This document shows, one piece after another, positions 7,276-10,373 of a DNA stretch of 10,373 nt (positions are counted from its first letter, which is position 1; each line of letters opens with the position of its first letter). Source of the stretch: Candidatus Omnitrophota bacterium (GTDB taxonomy: Bacteria > Omnitrophota > Gorgyraeia > Gygaellales > Profunditerraquicolaceae); NCBI GenBank assembly GCA_028713875.1, contig JAQTNM010000035.1, positions 1 to 10,373 on the forward strand, given 5' to 3'. The notes beneath the pieces are model-generated. The model was given only the letters and a program-made list of their open reading frames with translations, was not told the DNA's origin and did not search any database. The translations under genes were made by a program, and so were the position numbers.

Positions 7276-8154
7276 TTAAGCTTCCTTTTGCCAGTTGGCT
7301 TGCCTCAGCAATAACTCCATCACCTTCTGCGGCATATGCTCGTCCTGAGGCATGTTTTCCTTTTTGGCGATCTCGCTCAAAACCAGATAGGTCCTCACCT
7401 GGGCCTCTGCCGCCGGGGTAAGCCTCGCCGATAATTCCTTTTCCTGTTCATCTATTTTTTCTTTCGGCATACCCTTGAGTGCCAGGTCTATTTTTGCCTG
7501 CCGCAGCAGGTCCTGCAATTGCCGTTCGATCAAGGGCTGCGGTAATTTAAAATTCATATCCCTGGTCAGTGCGCTCAGTATATCATGCTCTATCTTCTGC
7601 CTCTGCTGGTTCTCCTTCTGCAGAAAGATCTGCCTCTCCAGTGCCCTCTCTAATTCTCCCAGGTCAGGATATCCCAAGCTCCTTGCAAAATTATCGTCTA
7701 TGCTCTCAAGCTTCCTGGACTCCTTAAGGGAATCGACATTGCGCTTGAGCTCATCGGGGCTTACCTCTATCTTTTTATAATTTACTTTTAAACCCTTATA
7801 ATTTTTAAGCGGGATTTCCGGGCTGACCTCTACTGTTGCCTTGAAGGAAAGATTCGCCCTGTCTAATTTAACCTCGCTTATAGCGGGCAGGTCTATAACA
7901 TCCAGGCCTTCTTTATCCAGGGCCTGGTTGTAAAGCTCCGGTATCAGCTCCCTGAGCACTGTCTCGTGCGCCTGGGAAGAAAAATTCTTTTCTAAAATGT
8001 CTGCCGGCACATGTCCGGGCCTGAAACCTGCGACCTTTGCCTCTTTGCCGATCCTCTCAAATACATCCTTGAATTTGTTCTTGACTATGTCTCCGTTTAC
8101 TTCAATGCTGATCTCTCTTTTTGTATTGTCCACCTTTTTGACTTCGGTTTTCAT
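7276..8154 (-). CDS. tig: Trigger factor, short form lacking the PPIase domain (292 aa)
   Basis: This is the ribosome-associated chaperone that shields nascent chains at the exit tunnel. The N-terminal ribosome-binding domain (about 1-115) is intact, with the signature GFRPGHVP at 43-50. The segment after it (KNYKGLKVNYKKIEVSPDEL, 117-136) matches the usual linker into the FKBP-type PPIase domain. The sequence then passes directly, around residues 145-160, to the start of the C-terminal chaperone domain (NFARSLGYPDLGELERAL, 155-172). The whole PPIase domain of roughly 95-100 residues is therefore absent. The C-terminal arm is also shorter than in E. coli. Total length is 292 residues against about 430. 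The frame is continuous, so this looks like a genuine domain loss rather than a pseudogene. The start lies 2 bases after the lptB stop with an AGGA site 8 bases upstream. Confidence 0.9.
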   Translation of the reverse strand: MKTEVKKVDNTKREISIEVNGDIVKNKFKDVFERIGKEAKVAGFRPGHVPADILEKNFSSQAHETVLRELIPELYNQALDKEGLDVIDLPAISEVKLDRANLSFKATVEVSPEIPLKNYKGLKVNYKKIEVSPDELKRNVDSLKESRKLESIDDNFARSLGYPDLGELERALERQIFLQKENQQRQKIEHDILSALTRDMNFKLPQPLIERQLQDLLRQAKIDLALKGMPKEKIDEQEKELSARLTPAAEAQVRTYLVLSEIAKKENMPQDEHMPQKVMELLLRQANWQKEA

Positions 8155-8156
8155 CT

Positions 8157-8879
8157 TTACATCCTGAATTTTTCGCCCAGATAGATCTCTCTGGCTTTGG
8201 GGTTATCAATCAAGTCCTGGGCTGTGCCGGAAATAAGTATCTTGCCATCGGCGATCAAATATGCCCGGTCGGTTATAGAGAGGGTCTCCCTGACATTGTG
8301 GTCGGTAAGCAGGATCCCCAATCCTTTCTCTTTCAATTCCTTAATAATCTCCTGGGCCTCATTGACCACTATCGGGTCTATGCCGGAAAACGGCTCATCC
8401 AATAATATGAATGACGGGTTGGTCACCAGGGCGCGGGTTATCTCCAGGCGCCTTCTTTCTCCTCCTGAAAGAGTATAAGCTTTGCTATTAGCAAGATGCG
8501 AGATATTCAATTCTTCCAGCAGGAACGCAAGCCTCTTTTGTCTTTCGGTCATGCCTATCGGCAGGGTTTCCAGTATAGACATGATATTTTCCTCAACCGT
8601 GAGCTTCCTGAATATGGAAGGCTCCTGGGAAAGGTAGCCTATGCCGTAGTGCGCGCGCTCATGTATGGGCAAAGAAGTAATGTCGTAATTATCGAATATG
8701 ATCTGGCCGCTCTTGGGAGGGATGATACCGACGACCATATAGAAGGTGGTGGTTTTGCCGGCGCCGTTTGGGCCAAGCAGCCCGACGATCTCCCCGCGCT
8801 TGACCGACATGTTTACCTCTTTCACCACTTCCCTGCCGTCGTAACTCTTGGATAATCCCTTAATTTCCAAAAGATGCAT
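8157..8879 (-). CDS. lptB: Lipopolysaccharide export ABC transporter ATPase (240 aa)
   Basis: LptB is the cytoplasmic ATPase of the LptB2FG complex, which extracts LPS from the inner membrane and pushes it along the Lpt bridge. All ABC ATPase motifs are present: Walker A GPNGAGKTT (36-44), Q-loop Q85 in YLSQEPSIF, signature LSGGERRR (137-144), Walker B FILLDEP (157-163) with catalytic E162, and switch H194 in LTDHNV. The phrases GYLSQEPSIFRKLTVEENI and EPFSGIDPI are characteristic of LptB within the wider family. The start at 8879 has GGAGGA 5 bases upstream and lies inside the end of the LptC-LptA gene, overlapping it by 20 bases. The membrane partners LptF and LptG are not in this window. 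Confidence 0.95.
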   Translation of the reverse strand: MHLLEIKGLSKSYDGREVVKEVNMSVKRGEIVGLLGPNGAGKTTTFYMVVGIIPPKSGQIIFDNYDITSLPIHERAHYGIGYLSQEPSIFRKLTVEENIMSILETLPIGMTERQKRLAFLLEELNISHLANSKAYTLSGGERRRLEITRALVTNPSFILLDEPFSGIDPIVVNEAQEIIKELKEKGLGILLTDHNVRETLSITDRAYLIADGKILISGTAQDLIDNPKAREIYLGEKFRM

Positions 8880-9774
8880 TCATATCCTCCGAAGAATATA
8901 TTATCAACTTTGGCCTGCCTAAAAGGGTGATTTTTTTGTCCGCGGCCGTGTAAACCGCCTCGTCGCAGTAAGACGTATTCTCCCCGCGCACTATCTTGAC
9001 GTTGCCTTGAGATACGATCTTATCTATGCTGCTCGTATTAAGCCCGGCGTTCTTATCATCCTGTTCGCCCTGGTTTTTATTGTCATTTTTTGTAACAAAA
9101 TAAACATACATGATGTCGCTGTAGATCTGGGAATCCTCTCTGTCCACTTTGACGTTGTTCCTGAAAGTGGCGATGTTCTTTTCGTAATCTATATCCAGGG
9201 GCCCGTCACAGGTAATAACGATCCTGCCTGCGTTTGCTGGCTTGTCTTGGGCGGTCTTATCTTTTTGCTCCTGGGTAATATTGACCGTGACGTCCTTCTG
9301 GAGCTGGACTTGTTTTAAATTAGTGTGGCCTATCGCGCCTTTGGCCTGGGTGGTCATGTTCTGGCGCTCGATGTTGACCTGGTCCTCTGTTTTAACGACG
9401 TTATTTTTTCTGTCCCAGTCCAGGGAATCGGTGGTAAGTTTTGCCCCGGAAGAAGTGGTGATGATAACGTTCTCCTGGAGGTGCACCTTGCCTTCTCTCT
9501 TGTCAAAATCCCCTTTATCGGCGGTAAGTTTTATATCTTCATCTGTCCCGTACATATTGCCGATTATGTCTTTGAGCTTGACGACATTGTCAAAGATATC
9601 TGCGGATTTCCCGGCCAAATCCCAGGTTTTTTTGCCCCTTTCTCCGAAGCCGGTAAGGGAAAAATCGCTTATCTGCTGGTCGCTTGTCTCCTGGGGGCCT
9701 GGATTTTGCGCCCGGCAAAACGTGCCGGTTGAAAAAAGGAATATAAAAACAAGCACCAGGCTTTTAGGCATCAT
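8860..9774 (-). CDS. LptC-LptA fusion: periplasmic LPS transport bridge protein (304 aa)
   Basis: The N-terminus (MMPKSLVLVFIFLFSTGTF) is a hydrophobic export signal that is either cleaved near CRA-Q or kept as a membrane anchor. Residues about 35-165 follow the LptC pattern, with W51 in KKTWDLAGKSADI, then LTADKGDFDKREGKVHLQENV (83-103), TTDSLDWDRKNN and VQLQKDV. A polar linker (168-182) leads to residues about 183-300, which follow the LptA/OstA beta pattern: ITCDGPLDIDYEKNIATFRNNV, then IDKIVSQGNVKIVRGENTSYCDEAVYTAADKKITLLG. In most Gram-negatives these are two adjacent genes between kdsC and lptB; here a single frame fills that slot. LptC receives LPS from LptB2FG and LptA carries it across the periplasm, so the fusion may do both. 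It overlaps kdsC by 11 bases and lptB by 20. The start has two consecutive ATGs and only a distant GGAAG. Confidence 0.85.
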   Translation of the reverse strand: MMPKSLVLVFIFLFSTGTFCRAQNPGPQETSDQQISDFSLTGFGERGKKTWDLAGKSADIFDNVVKLKDIIGNMYGTDEDIKLTADKGDFDKREGKVHLQENVIITTSSGAKLTTDSLDWDRKNNVVKTEDQVNIERQNMTTQAKGAIGHTNLKQVQLQKDVTVNITQEQKDKTAQDKPANAGRIVITCDGPLDIDYEKNIATFRNNVKVDREDSQIYSDIMYVYFVTKNDNKNQGEQDDKNAGLNTSSIDKIVSQGNVKIVRGENTSYCDEAVYTAADKKITLLGRPKLIIYSSEDMNASFGN

Positions 9775-10291
9775 AGGACGAAATAACTTCCTGCCACCTG
9801 CCCTGACTTTTCAGGATGCTCTCGGCGACCTCGCGTACCGCGCCCCTGCCGCCGTACCTTAAAGTCACGTAGGAAGCCGCCTGTTTGATCTCGGGACAGG
9901 CATTGAATACCGCAATGGCAAAACCGACCTTTTTCATAAGCCCCAGGTCCACCAGGTCATCGCCGACAAAACATATCTGCTCTGGTTTAACCTTATATCT
10001 GTCCATTATCTTAGCCAGGATGGAAGTCTTGGGCGAAACGTTCTCAAAAACCGCTTCCACGTGCATATCGCGGGCGCGCGGCTTTATCGCCTTTGAGCCC
10101 TTGGCAGTGATAAGCAGCGTGAGGATCCCCGCTTTCTTAAGCAGATATACGCCCATGCCGTCATGGACGTCAAAGAATTTAAGGTCCCTGCCCTTGGAAT
10201 CGTAAATTATCCGGCCGTCCGTAAGCACGCCGTCAACGTCCAGCATGAGCAGTTTTATTTTTTTCGCCTTCTGTGATATTGATTCTTCCAT
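9764..10291 (-). CDS. kdsC: 3-deoxy-D-manno-octulosonate 8-phosphate phosphatase (175 aa)
   Basis: KdsC removes the phosphate from Kdo 8-phosphate to give Kdo, the sugar that links lipid A to the LPS core. It is a HAD-superfamily C0-type phosphatase that works as a tetramer. Motif I is LDVDGVLTDG (17-26), with nucleophile D18 and acid/base D20. Motif II is ITAKGS, with T62. K88 in SPKTS and FVGDDLVDLGLM (108-119) give motif III. The C-terminal YVTLRYGGRGAVREVAE (141-157) is the family tail that reaches into a neighbouring active site. Length is normal. The start lies 2 bases after the kdsD stop with only a weak AAGG site about 15 bases upstream, so its translation probably depends on coupling to kdsD. 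Confidence 0.96.
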   Translation of the reverse strand: MEESISQKAKKIKLLMLDVDGVLTDGRIIYDSKGRDLKFFDVHDGMGVYLLKKAGILTLLITAKGSKAIKPRARDMHVEAVFENVSPKTSILAKIMDRYKVKPEQICFVGDDLVDLGLMKKVGFAIAVFNACPEIKQAASYVTLRYGGRGAVREVAESILKSQGRWQEVISSYDA

Positions 10292-10293
10292 GG

Positions 10294-10373
10294 TTAAAAG
10301 AAGCCCGCCTTCAGCAGGTCCTGCACGTCCAAAAGCCCCACGGGCTTGCCGTTTCTATCAATGACCGGCACCT
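10294..10373 (-). CDS. kdsD: Arabinose 5-phosphate isomerase, C-terminal 26 residues (cut by window edge)
   Basis: Only the end of this gene is inside the window. It reads VPVIDRNGKPVGLLD, then VQDLLKAGFF and a TAA stop at 10296-10294. This is the last strand-helix unit of a CBS domain, and the ending closely resembles the LLRAGVV-type ending of KdsD/KpsF proteins. KdsD makes arabinose 5-phosphate, the precursor of Kdo. The kdsD-kdsC order is conserved in many LPS producers, which supports the call. The fragment is too short to exclude another CBS-domain protein on sequence alone. Confidence 0.8.
   Translation of the reverse strand, partial: VPVIDRNGKPVGLLDVQDLLKAGFF

Noticed and set aside
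9706..9774. LptC-LptA protein as a lipoprotein with acylated Cys20
   Set aside because: The residues before the cysteine (GTF) do not fit a lipobox, which needs a small residue directly before Cys. A plain signal peptide or membrane anchor fits better.
9242..9862. 206-codon open frame on the plus strand across the lptCA/kdsC junction
   Set aside because: It is antisense to two well-supported genes, and its Ser/Leu/Val-rich translation reflects complement codons rather than a real membrane protein.

Overview
All genes in this window lie on the minus strand. They form one tightly packed, apparently co-transcribed block, read from the right edge to the left. The set includes Kdo metabolism (kdsD end, kdsC) and lipopolysaccharide export (lptC-lptA fusion, lptB), so the host is a diderm bacterium that makes LPS. 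The gene content and the unusual domain shapes fit an uncultured, probably anaerobic lineage such as Candidatus Omnitrophota or a relative. That placement is inference, because the window has no rRNA or marker tree to test it.

Layout in transcription order: (1) 10373-8157: the C-terminal end of kdsD (CBS domain), kdsC, one protein joining an LptC domain to an LptA/OstA domain, and lptB. This is the classic Kdo/Lpt cluster with lptC and lptA merged. (2) 8154-6649: a shortened trigger factor without its PPIase domain, followed by clpP. This resembles the common tig-clpP pair, but no clpX follows. (3) 6635-3900: a class V aminotransferase and serA, which together probably carry out the first two steps of serine synthesis. 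(4) 3903-2170: an exported two-part protein with a degenerate 5'-nucleotidase/metallophosphoesterase-like N-terminus and a cysteine-rich thioredoxin-like C-terminus. (5) 2120-885: a homocitrate synthase/isopropylmalate synthase-family condensing enzyme. (6) 774-1: purA, cut by the window edge. Upstream of purA is a 25-bp imperfect palindrome.

Most junctions are overlaps or gaps of 2 to 21 bases, and several strong Shine-Dalgarno sites sit at the end of the preceding gene, so translational coupling is likely. The only gaps of note are 49 bases (2121-2169) and 110 bases (775-884); the second holds the palindrome. No convincing promoter, rho-independent terminator, tRNA, CRISPR array, insertion sequence or phage gene was seen. 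No gap exceeds 300 bases.

The points most worth following up are the PPIase-less trigger factor, the LptC-LptA fusion, the exported pseudo-phosphatase/thioredoxin fusion that appears to have lost most of its metal ligands, and the palindrome beside the purA ribosome binding site.
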